Numbered from the stretch's first letter, positions 7,738 to 15,888 are shown. The stretch is DNA of 19,776 nucleotides from JAZQLP01 sp045629205 (GCA_045629205.1 JAZQQT010000170.1:1-19776); one strand, 5' to 3'. Notes: generated by a model from the letters alone, not told the origin. A program made the numbers and translations.

Positions 7738-7766
7738 TTGACATTTTACTTTGCAAAATGTATAAT
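7738..7766 (+). promoter_or_regulatory. Sigma-A promoter of rplM-rpsI
   Basis: Perfect consensus: TTGACA (7738-7743), a 17-base spacer, TATAAT (7761-7766). Predicted start near 7773 gives a leader of only about 24 nt, too short for a ribosomal-protein autoregulatory leader. Confidence 0.94.
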
Positions 7767-7796
7767 ATCAGCATAAATTAAATCGGAGGCACAAAT

Positions 7797-8225
7797 ATGG
7801 GCACATTTATGGCAAATGCATCCAATATCGAACGTAAGTGGTATATTATAGATGCAAGCGGCAAATCTCTTGGCAGAGTAGCCGACAAAGTAGCTGCTAT
7901 CCTCAGAGGAAAAATCAAAGCAACATACACTCCTCATGTTGATTGCGGTGATTATGTAATTATTATCAATGCAGACAAAGTTGTTTTAACAGGCAAAAAA
8001 CTCGAACAGAAGATGTACAGACATCATACCGGTTGGGTCGGTGGACTCAAAGAGGTTAAGTATGGTACTCTTATGAAATCAAATCCTGAATTCGTTATGG
8101 AACTTGCAGTTAAGAGAATGCTTCCCAATAACGTAATCGGCAGAAGTGCATTCAACAGATTGCATGTTTTCAGTGGCTCAGAGCATAATCATCAGGCTCA
8201 GAAGCCCGAAGTATACGAAATATAA
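7797..8225 (+). CDS. rplM: Large ribosomal subunit protein L13 (uL13)
   Basis: A 142-residue protein of the usual L13 length. The N-terminus has ERKWYIIDASGKSLGRVA, then HVDCGDYVIIINADKVVLTG, the KMYRHHTGWVGGLKE loop and the AVKRMLPNN segment, all family hallmarks. L13 is an early-assembly protein of the 50S subunit that binds 23S rRNA. The ATG at 7797 lies 7 bases after GGAGG; a second in-frame ATG at 7809 is less likely because bacterial L13 proteins usually carry the short extension. It is the first gene of the conserved rplM-rpsI pair, 16 bases before rpsI, with its own consensus promoter. Confidence 0.98.
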   Translation: MGTFMANASNIERKWYIIDASGKSLGRVADKVAAILRGKIKATYTPHVDCGDYVIIINADKVVLTGKKLEQKMYRHHTGWVGGLKEVKYGTLMKSNPEFVMELAVKRMLPNNVIGRSAFNRLHVFSGSEHNHQAQKPEVYEI

Positions 8226-8241
8226 TAGGGAGGAATAAATC

Positions 8242-8643
8242 ATGTATACATCTTCCAAACCTTATTTCTATGGCACAGGCAGAAGAAAACAGTCCGTTGC
8301 AAGAGTTAGACTTTATGCGGGCAGCGGTAAAATCACAGTTAACGGCAGAGAAATAGATGATTATTTCGGTCTTGAAACCCTCAAGCTCATCGTTCGTCAG
8401 CCTCTCGCTGCTCTTGATCAGGAAGGTAAATTCGATATAGTTTGCACTGTTGTCGGCGGTGGTGTTTCCGGTCAGGCAGGTGCAATCCGTCATGGTATTG
8501 CAAGAGCTCTTCTTAAAGTTGACGATTCTTTCAGACCTGTTCTTAAAAAATCCGGTTTCCTTACCAGAGACCCGAGAATGAAAGAAAGAAAGAAATACGG
8601 ACTCAAAGGCGCTCGTCGTGCTCCTCAGTTCTCAAAGAGATAA
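8242..8643 (+). CDS. rpsI: Small ribosomal subunit protein S9 (uS9)
   Basis: A 133-residue S9, complete at both ends. It has YGTGRRKQSVARVRLYAGSG at the N-terminus, the GGGVSGQAGAIRHGIARALL helix, the DPRMKERKKYGLKGARRAPQ segment and the invariant C-terminal SKR tail that reaches the P-site tRNA in the 30S subunit. A GGGAGG site lies before the ATG. It is translated from the same transcript as rplM and is followed within 20 bases by a strong terminator. Confidence 0.98.
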   Translation: MYTSSKPYFYGTGRRKQSVARVRLYAGSGKITVNGREIDDYFGLETLKLIVRQPLAALDQEGKFDIVCTVVGGGVSGQAGAIRHGIARALLKVDDSFRPVLKKSGFLTRDPRMKERKKYGLKGARRAPQFSKR

Positions 8644-8659
8644 TTATTTTTTCAGAATT

Positions 8660-8700
8660 AAAAACATCCCGAAACAACAATGTTCCGGGATGTTTTTATT
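8660..8700 (+). terminator. Terminator after rpsI, probably bidirectional
   Basis: The arms AAAAACATCCCG (8660-8671) and CGGGATGTTTTT (8686-8697) form a perfect 12-bp stem. The stem ends in T-runs on both strands, so it can also stop the convergent metallophosphoesterase transcript ending at 8727. Confidence 0.92.
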
Positions 8701-8726
8701 TGTTATTGCAAGACAAAAATCCTTGA

Positions 8727-9560
8727 TTAAAATCCTTTAACCGTTATTTCGTGAACAAATCCTACCATTCCCTGTGAACATACATACTGTATTCTGTCTT
8801 TTGCAAATTGAGACATGCTGTATCCGTGTGTGTGTCCGCAGATTATGGCATAAATTGATGATTTTTCATCTGATAAAATATTGACCAGTTTTTCGGAATT
8901 TTTTCCAGATGTTTTTGTTACTGAAAAATATTCTCCGAATCCTTTTAAGTCATTATAATTATAGTCGGTTGCTATCGGTATGTGTGCCATAAGTATTATA
9001 GGGAAAGGTCCGTAGGCTATTTCTGTTAGCTGACTGATTTGTTTGTCGGATATATCTTTTTCCGTATCATCTATTCCTGCGATAATAAAATCATCGCCGT
9101 GATAAATGCCTATTCCGTCTGTATTTTTATTAAACCGCATCAAACCGTTTCCCGGAAAACTTCCTTCATGGTTTCCCGGCACATAAAGATATTTGTCGTT
9201 AAGTCCTTTAAGGGCAGCATCAAGGAAGCGTGTTCCTGCACTGTTGTTGTTTTCGATAATATCGCCCGAAAGAAGAAACAACTCCGGATCACGTGTCTTC
9301 AAATATTCAAACATTTTATGCCCTGATTCCCATGTTTGAACATTGTGTTCTTCATTATACGGTTCGTTGTATAACTCGGCAAATCCTTTTGCAGCTCCGG
9401 TCATATCAATGCTTCTGTTTTTTGAGTCGACAATTTCCGCTTCGGTTGATAATTCATCAAATGCCGCAATATGAGTATCCGAAATCTGAATAAATAAATG
9501 TTCCTTTTTTACACCAGGTAATATAATGGTGTTTTTTTTAATTTGAATAAATCCGTCCAT
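8727..9560 (-). CDS. Calcineurin-like metallophosphoesterase
   Basis: A 277-residue phosphoesterase with all five metal-binding blocks in order: DTH (28-30), GD (99-100), GNHE (129-132), His in MAHIP (193), and GHTH (242-245). It should use two metal ions to cleave phosphomonoesters or phosphodiesters. No signal peptide or membrane segment is seen, so it is probably cytoplasmic. The substrate cannot be told. Its ATG lies 2 bases after the stop of the upstream TIGR01906 membrane gene, and its AAGGAT site is inside that gene's end, so the two are co-translated. The family pairing with a membrane protein suggests work near the membrane, but that is a guess. Confidence 0.92.
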   Translation of the reverse strand: MDGFIQIKKNTIILPGVKKEHLFIQISDTHIAAFDELSTEAEIVDSKNRSIDMTGAAKGFAELYNEPYNEEHNVQTWESGHKMFEYLKTRDPELFLLSGDIIENNNSAGTRFLDAALKGLNDKYLYVPGNHEGSFPGNGLMRFNKNTDGIGIYHGDDFIIAGIDDTEKDISDKQISQLTEIAYGPFPIILMAHIPIATDYNYNDLKGFGEYFSVTKTSGKNSEKLVNILSDEKSSIYAIICGHTHGYSMSQFAKDRIQYVCSQGMVGFVHEITVKGF

Positions 9561-9562
9561 TA

Positions 9563-10252
9563 TTAATCCTTACTCTGTCGTTTTCTTTTTTTTCGGTTTC
9601 CGATCATATCTGCCGTAATAAAAACCAAACATTGCAGAAGTATCAGAACTGCAATAAGTAAAGCACAGCGCATAAAGAATGTCTCCGGAAGGATATTGAT
9701 TATTTCATCCACTTCCGGATTAAATACCCAATTGTCTTTACCCGGGAAAAAAATCGCATGAAAAATCACAAATGTTTTGTCAAAGTCAATTGCTCCGAGT
9801 CCGCCGATAACTAAAACGGATATCAATAGTATAAATGCACCCCAGTATCCTGCTCCGTGATTCTTTGGACGGTCGCATTTGATTGGAATTTTGTTTCGAA
9901 TCAATAAAAAGCCAAAAAGAATAAAAACCGATATAAAAAAAACAATCAGATCAAGAATGAACAGTTTTCGGCAATCTTCAAAGTGGGCTTTTCCTTCTTC
10001 TGAATAACCTAATCCACCGGCAGAAAAATCTTTTTTCGTTCCGATACAGTAATCTATAACTTCCGAATAAGCCGTTACGATCTGTTCTCTGGTTAACCCG
10101 GAATCCTGTTCGACATTCAAATCATCGATCTGAATATAATAAAACTGTTTAAACAAAAGGGGAACAGCAATAGACGAAGATAAAATGTATAAAAAAACCA
10201 CTATAATCAAAAACTTTGTCATATAATTGCTTCTACGTAATTCTTTATTCAT
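9563..10252 (-). CDS. TIGR01906/DUF1461 family integral membrane protein
   Basis: A 229-residue membrane protein with four likely helices (about 13-33, 97-117, 135-154, 194-214). It has the family signatures: AYSEVIDYCIG in the first external loop (about 61-71), and FHAIFFPGKDNWVFNPEVDE followed by IINILPETFF (about 164-193). The family is common in Firmicutes and its function is unknown. A start at an in-frame TTG (10267) is possible, but the ATG at 10252 follows AGGAAC and is preferred. It lies downstream of the terminator-like hairpin that closes the phosphatase-kinase operon, so it probably has its own weak promoter or receives read-through. Confidence 0.9.
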   Translation of the reverse strand: MNKELRRSNYMTKFLIIVVFLYILSSSIAVPLLFKQFYYIQIDDLNVEQDSGLTREQIVTAYSEVIDYCIGTKKDFSAGGLGYSEEGKAHFEDCRKLFILDLIVFFISVFILFGFLLIRNKIPIKCDRPKNHGAGYWGAFILLISVLVIGGLGAIDFDKTFVIFHAIFFPGKDNWVFNPEVDEIINILPETFFMRCALLIAVLILLQCLVFITADMIGNRKKRKRQSKD

Positions 10253-10296
10253 GTTCCTGCCTTTCAAATAAAACTTTGAATAACATTAATGATTTT

Positions 10297-10331
10297 AATA
10301 ATCCTCGAAGTAATTGTCTTCGAGGATTATT
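10297..10331 (-). terminator. Hairpin terminator after the rsbW-like gene
   Basis: A perfect 14-bp stem (10297-10310 with 10318-10331) and a 7-base loop, 37 bases after the last gene of the four-gene operon. On the minus strand it is followed by only a mixed TTAAAATC stretch, so the U-run is weak and some read-through into the TIGR01906 gene is likely. Confidence 0.6.
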
Positions 10332-10367
10332 GATATTATGTTACGCAATCCGCACTTTTCAGATTGA

Positions 10368-10769
10368 TTATATTTGTTTTTTCATCGTAAAAATATTTGT
10401 ATCGTTACTGCGTTCATACAATACTTCATCCATGGATTTTTTGACCATGAATATTCCCAGTCCTCCGATTTCGCGTTCTTCAGCCGATAATGTGATGTCA
10501 GGATCATCCTTTGCGAGTGGATTAAACGGAACACCCGAATCAATTAAACTGATAGACAGAAGACGATTTTCGTTATCGATTTGTATAGTCACTGTGCCTT
10601 CTGTGCCGTTGTAGGCATAGTGAGCTACGTTTACAAACATTTCTTCGACACATACGGTTATCTGCATAACTGATTTGAACGAACATTCAAGTTTCTCAAG
10701 TTCTTCTTCAACAAATGCGATAGCAGAAGCAAGAGAGTCATCTGTTGCGGGAAAAGTTTTTTCAATCAT
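10368..10769 (-). CDS. RsbW-like serine kinase / anti-sigma-type HATPase
   Basis: A 133-residue GHKL ATPase of the RsbW/SpoIIAB type, which phosphorylates STAS-domain antagonists and/or binds a partner such as a sigma factor. The N box is EEMFVNVAHYAY with E42, E43, N47 and H50; the G1 box is DSGVPFNP (77-84), and the G2 box is GGLGIFMVK (102-110). All ATP- and Mg-contact residues appear intact. The ATG overlaps the stop of the SpoIIE phosphatase by 4 bases (ATGA), so kinase and phosphatase should be made in fixed ratio. No STAS protein or sigma factor is encoded nearby, so its substrate is unknown. It is the last gene of the operon. Confidence 0.92.
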   Translation of the reverse strand: MIEKTFPATDDSLASAIAFVEEELEKLECSFKSVMQITVCVEEMFVNVAHYAYNGTEGTVTIQIDNENRLLSISLIDSGVPFNPLAKDDPDITLSAEEREIGGLGIFMVKKSMDEVLYERSNDTNIFTMKKQI

Positions 10770-12979
10770 TTTCTAGTACCTCTTTTTTTGTATTCCAGAC
10801 AAAGCATCGTGATGTCATCAAACTGTGGAGCTTCTCCGACGAATGCATCAATGTCGTTTTTTATGATCGGAAGCAGTTCGATTGGGGATTTTGATGAGTT
10901 TTCCTCCAGAATTTTTCCCAGTCTCTTCATTCCGTAAAGCTCGTTATTTGCATTTGTTGCTTCAGTTACACCATCTGTATACTGGAAAATTTTATCTCCG
11001 GGTTCAAGAGTTATCGAACCGGATTTATAATGCATTTCTTCCATTCCCGCAAGAACGAATCCCGCGCGAATCTTATAAGGATTATAAAAACCGTCCTTTT
11101 TACATATAAATGGCATTTCGTGTCCTGCGTTTACGAATTTGAATTCGCCTGTTACCAGATCGAGAACTCCCTCAAAAGCTGTTACAAAGAGACCCTCGCT
11201 GTTTGATTCGCAGAGAAGGTTGTTAACGGTTGAGAATACCTCGCCCAGATCTTTATCCGGTTGAGAATGGTCTTTGATAAGTGTTTTTGCAATTACCATA
11301 AAGAGTGCGGCAGGAACTCCTTTGCCTGAAACATCTGCCATTACGATTGCTATATGTGTGTCATCCACCATAAAGAAGTCATAGAAGTCTCCGCCGACTT
11401 CCTTTGCCGGGTTCATCGTTGCATAGATATCAAATTCGTCACGATCCGGAAATGCGGGAAATATACAGGGAAGCATTGATGCCTGGATATGAGTTGCAAC
11501 ATCAAGTTCAGCTCCTATACGCTCTTTTTCGGCGGTGACGGCTGCGAGGTTTCTGATATAATTGTTCAGATTGCACGTCATATCGTTAAATGCTTTTCCG
11601 AGTTCTTCTATCTCGTCGTTTGTTTTTATGTCAATAACATGATCGATGTTACCGTTACCGATTGTATCAACTTCTTTTTTAAGATTAAGTATAGGTGTTG
11701 TGAAGCTCTTGGCGAATCTTCCGGAAATAAAAGTAACTGCAACGATGATAATAACTACAAGTCCGAGAAATATAAGAAAAGCAGTCAGAATCTGTCTGTT
11801 GAGCTTATTGTATCCCTTCATGATAAGATCATCGCCTGTCTCAATCACAGTGACAAGAGTCCAGTCATTATTTGTCAGGGAAAAATATGACACATAGCAT
11901 TCTTTTCCATCAATAGTAATTTTTTCGACTGCGACTTTGTCGTTTCCGGAGTTCTTCAATATTTTATTGTTGAGTGAAACAAGTTCCGGGTTTTTGCTTG
12001 TGCTGAGGTCATTTCCGATACTGATTTCGCTTTCAGTAGAACTTTCTGAGGTTGTGTTAGGACTGATTACGACTTTTCCCGTGTTGCGGCTTACCATGAA
12101 TGAAAAACCGGTAGAACCGATTTTTGTGCTTTCAACAAGTTCAGAGAAGTCATTAATAGTTCCACCGCTTCCTGCAACACCGACGAGTTTACCGTTAATT
12201 ATAACAGGTGCCGAACAGACCATTGACGAACCGCGTCCTGCAGCATCAAGAAAAGGTTCAGCCCAATAAACGCCGGATTCCGTCAGTGTTCCGTTTTTCC
12301 ATGCTTCTACAGCACCAACATACCACCCGCGTGTTCGTGCATCGTATTCAATGAGCTGATTGCTTGTCTTCGGATCACCGAAAATATCGATTCCGCTGTC
12401 GTCAAAACAAAAATAAGAAGCAGCAAATCCCTTATATTCATCTTCAGTTCCGGGAGTGCGGAAACGATAGATTTGCGCAAGCTCGTTTTCAAGGAATGAT
12501 CCGAGAAAAAGTTCTTCATTTACGGTGTATCCGCTTGAAAGTTCAGCGGTGCGTATCAGTGTAGCGTTAATAACAGTCTGCGTTTCATCATCAGAGCGAA
12601 CTATGTTTTCGAGTAGATCAGTTGGAACTGCCACAGTCACGAACTGTCTTTCTGTGTTTGCACAAAGTAAATCAGGAAGAGATTCTTCATTGTAACCCTT
12701 AAGGTATGAATCAGCATTTTCAAGAATATGAGTTGCACCTTCTGCTACGAGAATTGTCTGATTCTGGGCAAAACGCAGCATTGAATCTGCCATATTGGCT
12801 TTATTACTTGCAAGATCAGTCAATTGATTGATGGCATCGTTCGTTGATGTATCAATTGCTGTTGAACGCATACTTATCATTATAGCGATTGCACTACCTG
12901 AAGAAACAATGATGGCGATAATGACAATGAGCAAAATTAATTTTTTAAGTTTTTGACTGATACTGAGTTTTTTATTCAT
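10766..12979 (-). CDS. Membrane-bound SpoIIE-type PP2C phosphatase with dCache sensor and HAMP (RsbU/RsbP-like)
   Basis: A 737-residue sensor phosphatase. In order: membrane helix (about 13-36); extracytoplasmic dCache-like sensor (about 40-390) with DARTRGWYVGA at about 213-223 and SAPVIINGKLVGVAGSGG at about 256-273; second helix (about 397-418); HAMP (about 420-474); a helical linker ending in the RsbU-like AELDVATHIQASMLP (about 490-504); and a SpoIIE/PP2C domain (about 515-735). Metal-binding blocks are present: EVGGDFYDF (D531), DVSGKGVPA (D549), NAGHEMPF, DGVTEA (D669) and DDITML (D721-D722). It should dephosphorylate a phospho-STAS or similar protein in response to an external small molecule. 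It overlaps the GNAT-like gene by 8 bases (ATGAATAA) and the kinase gene by 4. Confidence 0.93.
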   Translation of the reverse strand: MNKKLSISQKLKKLILLIVIIAIIVSSGSAIAIMISMRSTAIDTSTNDAINQLTDLASNKANMADSMLRFAQNQTILVAEGATHILENADSYLKGYNEESLPDLLCANTERQFVTVAVPTDLLENIVRSDDETQTVINATLIRTAELSSGYTVNEELFLGSFLENELAQIYRFRTPGTEDEYKGFAASYFCFDDSGIDIFGDPKTSNQLIEYDARTRGWYVGAVEAWKNGTLTESGVYWAEPFLDAAGRGSSMVCSAPVIINGKLVGVAGSGGTINDFSELVESTKIGSTGFSFMVSRNTGKVVISPNTTSESSTESEISIGNDLSTSKNPELVSLNNKILKNSGNDKVAVEKITIDGKECYVSYFSLTNNDWTLVTVIETGDDLIMKGYNKLNRQILTAFLIFLGLVVIIIVAVTFISGRFAKSFTTPILNLKKEVDTIGNGNIDHVIDIKTNDEIEELGKAFNDMTCNLNNYIRNLAAVTAEKERIGAELDVATHIQASMLPCIFPAFPDRDEFDIYATMNPAKEVGGDFYDFFMVDDTHIAIVMADVSGKGVPAALFMVIAKTLIKDHSQPDKDLGEVFSTVNNLLCESNSEGLFVTAFEGVLDLVTGEFKFVNAGHEMPFICKKDGFYNPYKIRAGFVLAGMEEMHYKSGSITLEPGDKIFQYTDGVTEATNANNELYGMKRLGKILEENSSKSPIELLPIIKNDIDAFVGEAPQFDDITMLCLEYKKRGTRK

Positions 12980-13976
12980 TGTTTTTTTCTCCGTTAATTA
13001 TATACTGTAATAACTTTTTTTGTTCGTCGGGTAATAACACGGTTTCGAATCCGCATTGTGCGTTTTGTGTTTGCGAAACAACTAAATATTGACCGTTATT
13101 ACTGAGCGGTCTGATACCTGAAAAGTAAAAACCGATTTCTTTAAGTTTTCTGTATATTGCTGTGCATCCTTGATGAGACATATTTATTTCACCGGATATC
13201 GTATATCCGTTTTTAATAAGTTCATTTAACACTGATAGCATTTCATCTGCTCGGGAGTTTCCGGGTGTTTTTATAAAAAGTTCAGCCGTTTTGTGTTCAT
13301 CGTAACGAATGATTTCATATTCGGTATTATCGTTTACATGTATGGCATTCTGTATAATACATTTGATGCCAAGTGTTTTATAAATATCGACTATTGCTGT
13401 TTTATGCTCTTCCGGAGGGTATATGATCACATCATCTGTCTTTTGTGGATTACAATATATGGCAAACGACATCCTTGTTCCGTAACGCGATGTGAGTTCC
13501 GGTAGCACAGTCGCGCTGTCATACATCATAAAACAGAACCCGCAGAGCTTGAAATTGTTTCGAAGAAGTGTGCGTTGACTTTTTATGTCGTAAGTAACAG
13601 CATCTGCTTGTAATGCCGGTGTATTCGGAAAATGATATTTTATCCGTTCGAGTAAATATTTTTCGTGATTTGTCCCGACATGTTTGCTTTGGAAGTCAGT
13701 AGATACGCACCGCATAAACATTAGAACAATACCGTCAAGTGCGCCGGTTAGCCGTTTCGCCGCTGAAACACTGACGACTGTTCCGTTTTCAAGCTTTCCC
13801 AAAGTAAGTAACAAGTTTCCGCTCTTCAGGATAGTGTGAAGAGAGCTTTTTTCAAGATATTCGGTATGTGGATATCGGCCTTTATAAAATCTGTTGTAAC
13901 AATCACGATAACTATCAAAATCTTTTTCAGTGTATTCGCAGAAAGAAATTAATTTGCCATTTGCTTCAAAGGTCAT
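12972..13976 (-). CDS. GNAT-like acetyltransferase protein of an RsbW-associated type
   Basis: A 334-residue cytoplasmic protein. Residues 5-155 read like a GNAT fold: YTEKDFDSYRDCYNRFYKG start, a central strand, then a probable acetyl-CoA loop near QSKHVGTNHEKYLLERI (about 94-110). The canonical Q/RxxGxG/A is imperfect. The C-terminal part (about 225-310) carries GCTAIYRKLKEIGFYFSGIR and a closing YLVVSQ. This resembles the second half of large proteins in which an RsbW-like domain is joined to a GNAT module. Here the pieces are separate genes in one operon, between a MATE-HATPase fusion and a SpoIIE phosphatase. The acetyl acceptor is unknown; it may be a regulatory, non-catalytic GNAT. AAGG lies 5 bases before the ATG, with a GGGGAGG further up. 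Confidence 0.65.
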   Translation of the reverse strand: MTFEANGKLISFCEYTEKDFDSYRDCYNRFYKGRYPHTEYLEKSSLHTILKSGNLLLTLGKLENGTVVSVSAAKRLTGALDGIVLMFMRCVSTDFQSKHVGTNHEKYLLERIKYHFPNTPALQADAVTYDIKSQRTLLRNNFKLCGFCFMMYDSATVLPELTSRYGTRMSFAIYCNPQKTDDVIIYPPEEHKTAIVDIYKTLGIKCIIQNAIHVNDNTEYEIIRYDEHKTAELFIKTPGNSRADEMLSVLNELIKNGYTISGEINMSHQGCTAIYRKLKEIGFYFSGIRPLSNNGQYLVVSQTQNAQCGFETVLLPDEQKKLLQYIINGEKNNE

Positions 13977-14014
13977 TTCTACCTTAACCTCCCCAAATTT
14001 TTTAAATGATAAAA

Positions 14015-15829
14015 CTAAAAAATAAGCATTAGATTATTTGCTCCGAGGAGTTGGCTGAAATGAACAAGTGATGCTGATTTGACTATCATTTTTATTCCGA
14101 GCAGTTCTTCCTTCATTTCCTCATTTTCCTCATTCCTATGATAATATTCGGTTGGGTCAAAAATTTTTCCGACATAGCGAAAACGTATCATTACTTCATC
14201 TTCAAGTTTAACAACACGAATGTCGGTAAAACTGTTTTTATCATTATCAACACAGTGAGAATTGAGAAAAGTAAGAATTTCTTCGATAGCGAGACTGATC
14301 TTCATACTGCGGCGCATATCAACGTCGTTGTCTTCGCAGAATAAAGTAATCTTTTTTGTAGCGGTAACTATATCGTTGATGTCGTTTCGAACCGAAAACT
14401 TTATATCTCCGTAATTTCTTTTTGTTGTATCAAGAAGAAATACATCCAGACTTGGAGAACGTTTTACAATAAATGAAGAAATGATGAGAAAAATCAATAA
14501 CGTGAATATTTCGGAAAGTGATAGGCTTGCCCAGATTCCTTTCGAACCGAAAACTGCTGAAAGAGGGAAGGCAAATGCCGCAAGAAGACCGAAGAGCCGC
14601 AGAATAACGAGAATTGTTGCAAACCACTCACGTTTAATGGCTGTCAGATAACCGATAAAAAGTACGTTCACATATGCAGCGATCAGTCCGACAGATGCGA
14701 GAGGTATTGCCCAATAACCTTCCTGAATAAGAGCTTGATCGGTAACGGCAAATATTTTAAAAATCGGGCCGGAGATAAATGATACGATAATAACCAAAGG
14801 TATCATTACGATTACACCGATTCTAAGAGCATATTTCATTGTGGTTCGGCTTCCGTCAAAATCGCGTTCGCCGAACATAACGCCGACAAGGGGGATAACT
14901 GCTGATGATAGTCCGAGAATGATTGAGTTTAAAACATCAGTAACATTGCGGACTACTGTGAAACACGGAAGAAAAGCTGATGCTCCGATTCCTATCAGAA
15001 GCATGTTGATAAGAAGTATTCTCGCTGAACTCAGCAGATTGTTCATGCCGTTCGGTATACCGGAAAATATTATATCCTTTATGAGATTATTGCTGAAGAA
15101 ATTCCTGACGAATTTGATTTCTGTTTTGCCTCGCAGAATGAGTATAAATCCGAGGATCGCAACTGTTCCCATCGATATTGATGTCGCAAGACTTGCACCT
15201 CCGATTCCCATATTACAAAGCGATGGATTCATAAAAAGCCATGTAAGTAGCATATTCATGATTGCGGATAGAGAAAACAGTCGGGAAGAAATTTTAGGCC
15301 TACCGTCTGTCTTTAGAAAATAAAGGGGGATGTAGGTCATAAGTGTGCATCCGCCGCCGGGTATATAGTATAAAAGATATTCTTTAAACATTTCTTTTCG
15401 AATACCTGTTACTTCTCCGCACAGAAGATCGGCAAACTGATTGAAGAATATATATCCGATTGAAGTCATGATTAAAACAGAAATGAGAAGGATAACGGTG
15501 GATAATGTAAATATTTTCCTGTATCCGTCAACGTCTGAATTTCCGATGGCGCGACTGGCAAGAATGCTCCCGCCGATTCCAATTGTTGCTCCAACTGTGT
15601 AAAAAATAAGGTAAACAGGGCTGACTAACGACATCGCAGCAAGTCCGTCTTCTCCTAAAAACGCTCCGACTATCAGTGTGTCTATGAGAGATCCTGCAAA
15701 GACGAGTAAAGTAGATATTACCGAATTGATGATAAATTTCAGCGAAACCTTTTTTATAAAATAGTCACTTTTGAAAAGCGAATAATTGTTATCGGATAAC
15801 TCTTCTTTTTTCGGATTGCTTTTTTCCAT
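14015..15829 (-). CDS. MATE-family transporter fused to a degenerate RsbW-like HATPase domain
   Basis: A 604-residue protein. Residues about 25-455 form a MATE/MatE transporter with about 12 membrane helices (for example IDTLIVGAFLGEDGLAAMSL near the N-terminus and GIPNGMNNLLSS at the start of the second half); MATE proteins export cations, drugs or lipid-linked molecules using Na+ or H+ gradients. A soluble cytoplasmic domain of about 135 residues follows, with an RsbW-like pattern: SLAIEEILTF (512-521), YVGKIFDP (552-559), LLGIKMIV (576-583). Compared with the kinase encoded at 10368-10769, the N-box Asn is Phe521, the G1 Asp is Tyr552, and the GG of G2 is EL. ATP binding is therefore doubtful. 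Usual MATE proteins are about 450 residues. The promoter and a palindromic operator lie just upstream; it is the first gene of the operon. Confidence 0.9.
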   Translation of the reverse strand: MEKSNPKKEELSDNNYSLFKSDYFIKKVSLKFIINSVISTLLVFAGSLIDTLIVGAFLGEDGLAAMSLVSPVYLIFYTVGATIGIGGSILASRAIGNSDVDGYRKIFTLSTVILLISVLIMTSIGYIFFNQFADLLCGEVTGIRKEMFKEYLLYYIPGGGCTLMTYIPLYFLKTDGRPKISSRLFSLSAIMNMLLTWLFMNPSLCNMGIGGASLATSISMGTVAILGFILILRGKTEIKFVRNFFSNNLIKDIIFSGIPNGMNNLLSSARILLINMLLIGIGASAFLPCFTVVRNVTDVLNSIILGLSSAVIPLVGVMFGERDFDGSRTTMKYALRIGVIVMIPLVIIVSFISGPIFKIFAVTDQALIQEGYWAIPLASVGLIAAYVNVLFIGYLTAIKREWFATILVILRLFGLLAAFAFPLSAVFGSKGIWASLSLSEIFTLLIFLIISSFIVKRSPSLDVFLLDTTKRNYGDIKFSVRNDINDIVTATKKITLFCEDNDVDMRRSMKISLAIEEILTFLNSHCVDNDKNSFTDIRVVKLEDEVMIRFRYVGKIFDPTEYYHRNEENEEMKEELLGIKMIVKSASLVHFSQLLGANNLMLIF

Positions 15830-15838
15830 ACTAAACTG

Positions 15839-15860
15839 CCTTGTATATTAATATACAAGG
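15839..15860. promoter_or_regulatory. Perfect 22-bp palindrome, probable repressor operator of the MATE operon
   Basis: The half-site CCTTGTATATT (15839-15849) is followed at once by its exact reverse complement. It abuts the -10 box on one side and ends 9 bases before the MATE ATG, so it covers the predicted transcription start and contains the only ribosome-binding-like AAGG. A bound dimeric repressor there would block initiation. Because transcription should start inside it, the full RNA hairpin would not form. The regulator is not identified and no regulator gene is adjacent. Confidence 0.75.
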
Positions 15861-15888
15861 ATTATATCATTTTGTTTAAAAATTGCAA
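15861..15888 (-). promoter_or_regulatory. Sigma-A promoter of the MATE-GNAT-SpoIIE-RsbW operon
   Basis: On the minus strand TTGCAA (15888-15883), a 16-base spacer, and TATAAT (15866-15861). The -10 is perfect, the -35 weaker. It is directly followed by the palindromic operator. Confidence 0.75.

Noticed and set aside
7773..7796. Possible ribosomal-protein leader regulating rplM-rpsI
   Set aside because: The predicted 5' leader is only about 24 bases and has no room for a regulatory structure.
11489..12269. Plus-strand ORFs of 83 to 133 residues
   Set aside because: They are antisense to the dCache-HAMP-SpoIIE gene, which is supported along its whole length by domains.
14841..15323. 160-residue plus-strand ORF
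   Set aside because: It lies entirely antisense to the transmembrane part of the MATE gene, where biased codons often keep the opposite frame open; no start signals or family resemblance.
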